DNA of 13,883 bases from JBCCFX01 sp039029515 (GTDB lineage Bacteria > Planctomycetota > Phycisphaerae > Phycisphaerales > SM1A02). The notes under the pieces are model-generated. The model saw only the letters and a list, made by a program, of their open reading frames with translations. It was not told the DNA's origin and ran no database searches. Position numbers and translations under genes: made by a program. Each line of letters starts with the position of its first letter. The stretch's first letter is position 1. The DNA lies in the NCBI GenBank assembly GCA_039029515.1, contig JBCCFX010000098.1, positions 1 through 13,883 on the forward strand. Reading direction: 5' to 3'. Of the stretch, positions 12,955-13,883 are shown in pieces.

Positions 12955-13803
12955 ATGTCGGAATTCTTCGATCGCCACCGTGAACTCCTCGAACGAGCGT
13001 GCACGGCGATACATGAGCGAACCTACTGGAGCGCCTATCCCGAGGTGCCGAGCGGCAAGATCTACGGCGAGACGGCACGGAAGGACGGTCAGGCCGCGTT
13101 CGATGCGCGTCTGAACTCGACGTGTGACCTTGATCAGCCGGGCACGGTCGGAACGGTCGGCTCGGAGCGATCGCCGTACGGCATGGATCTTGGTATTTCG
13201 TATCCCAAGGTCAACATCGACACGGTCGTGACCGCCGCGCACTCGGCGATGACCACGTGGTCGAGCAAGTCGATCGACGAACGTGCCGGCGTCTGCCTCG
13301 AGATTCTCCATCGCCTGAATAAGCGCAGTTTCGAGATGGCGAATGCTGTCATGCATACGACCGGACAGGGATTCATGATGTCGTTCCAGGCGGGCGGTCC
13401 GCACGCGCAGGATCGCGGCCTCGAAGCGGTCGCATATGCGTATGACGAATTGTCGCGCGTGCCGGATTCAGTTGTCTGGGAAAAGCGCGTCTCCAAGACA
13501 GACACCGTGACGCTGAACAAGAAGTACCGCGCCGTGCCGCGCGGCGTGTCTGCGAATATCGCGTGCTCGACGTTCCCCACGTGGAACAGTTATCCGGGGT
13601 TGTTCGCGAGCCTGATGACGGGCAATGCGGTGATCATGAAGCCGCATCCGGGCGCCATTCTTCCGGTGGCCATCACGGTCGAGATCGCCCGAGATGTGCT
13701 GCGTGAGGCGGGCATCGACCCCAACGTCGTGATGCTTGCCGCGGATGATGCCGATTCGCCGATCACGAAGGAACTCCACCCAGGACAGCGATGCCAGCGC
13801 TGA
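12955..13803 (+). CDS. paaN: PaaN-type aldehyde dehydrogenase, 3' half missing
   Basis: Residues 1 to about 274 follow the phenylacetate-degradation PaaN family (TIGR02288-like): RTYWSAYPEVPSGKIYG, DLDQPGTVGTVGSERSPYG, HTTGQGFMMSFQAGGPHAQD and then the aldehyde-dehydrogenase core FPTWNSYPGLFASLMTGNAVIMKPHPGA with the cofactor-binding Lys (KPHPG). The family is about 550 residues long, and the active-site Cys lies in the missing half. After PITKEL (ending about 13776) the family match stops; the last nine codons (HPGQRCQR and TGA) belong to unrelated sequence read out of frame. The start at 12955 has AAGGA 9 bases upstream. PaaN is placed in ring-cleavage aldehyde oxidation of phenylacetate catabolism by family knowledge. 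No other paa gene is in view. It is broken by the junction described for the next entry. Confidence 0.85.
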   Translation: MSEFFDRHRELLERACTAIHERTYWSAYPEVPSGKIYGETARKDGQAAFDARLNSTCDLDQPGTVGTVGSERSPYGMDLGISYPKVNIDTVVTAAHSAMTTWSSKSIDERAGVCLEILHRLNKRSFEMANAVMHTTGQGFMMSFQAGGPHAQDRGLEAVAYAYDELSRVPDSVVWEKRVSKTDTVTLNKKYRAVPRGVSANIACSTFPTWNSYPGLFASLMTGNAVIMKPHPGAILPVAITVEIARDVLREAGIDPNVVMLAADDADSPITKELHPGQRCQR

Positions 13804-13883
13804 CAGCGCGGGCTGGACCGGCTTCCTGGACATGCTGAAAAAGCACCGCAAGCGCCAGCCCATTAATGGTGCGATGATCGCGA
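13778..13883 (+). CDS. tssM: Internal fragment of TssM/IcmF (type VI secretion) joined to paaN
   Basis: Read in the frame starting at 13778, the sequence encodes TQDSDAS, then GWTGFLDMLKKHRKRQPING and AMIA, running off the window end. This is the signature of the cytoplasmic GTPase-like region of TssM (IcmF): after the DTAGRY-type motif, T-QDS, W-x-x-FL, a Lys/Arg-rich helix and RPING/RQPING. It begins abruptly where the PaaN match ends, is in a different frame and has no start codon. There is no other type VI secretion gene in the window. Either the join is an assembly chimera at a contig end or it is a real recombination point; I consider a chimera more likely. Confidence 0.8.

Overview
The window reads as chromosomal DNA of a GC-rich Gram-negative bacterium, most likely a planctomycete of the Phycisphaerae type. 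The main clue is a secreted protein ending in a PAPG motif, a short hydrophobic stretch and a run of arginines (733-1194), a tail common in that group. Outer-membrane, lipoprotein and RND-envelope genes agree with a double-membrane cell. The lineage is an inference from these features, not from a database search.

Layout. 1-1194: an unrecognised helical protein, open at the window edge, followed after 13 bases by the exported protein, closed by a strong terminator (1221-1256). 1280-2314 (minus): a CheB-like two-domain protein (degenerate receiver plus methylesterase fold) that has lost all three catalytic residues. 2574-3458: a divergently transcribed outer-membrane beta-barrel protein. 3459-3727: a polypurine tract, a 7-bp triplet repeat, then a nested inverted repeat ending 3 bases before the next start codon. 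3728-8595: a tight operon of TetR repressor, RND periplasmic adaptor and 1045-residue RND permease; the genes overlap or nearly touch and no outer-membrane factor is included. 8598-8671 (minus): tRNA-Arg(CCU), converging on the permease with only 2 bases between them. 8672-9228: no convincing gene, but the tRNA promoter and a pair of similar short palindromes. 9229-10196: a small SPW-type membrane protein and a YHS-domain lipoprotein, followed by a hairpin. 10354-12900: an MMPL/HpnN-like RND lipid-type exporter. 12955 to about 13775: the N-terminal half of a PaaN-type aldehyde dehydrogenase.

The most consequential observation is at the right end. The PaaN reading frame matches its family up to about 13775 and then breaks. 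From 13778 the sequence, in another frame, encodes the highly characteristic TssM/IcmF (type VI secretion) segment with GWTGFL and KRQPING. No PaaN tail or TssM start is present. This is either a chimeric assembly join at a contig end or a real recombination breakpoint. The best biological candidates for new work are the catalytically dead CheB-like protein, the nested operator of the efflux operon, and the shifted TM4/TM10 charge pattern of its permease. I found no CRISPR array, transposase, phage module or toxin-antitoxin pair.
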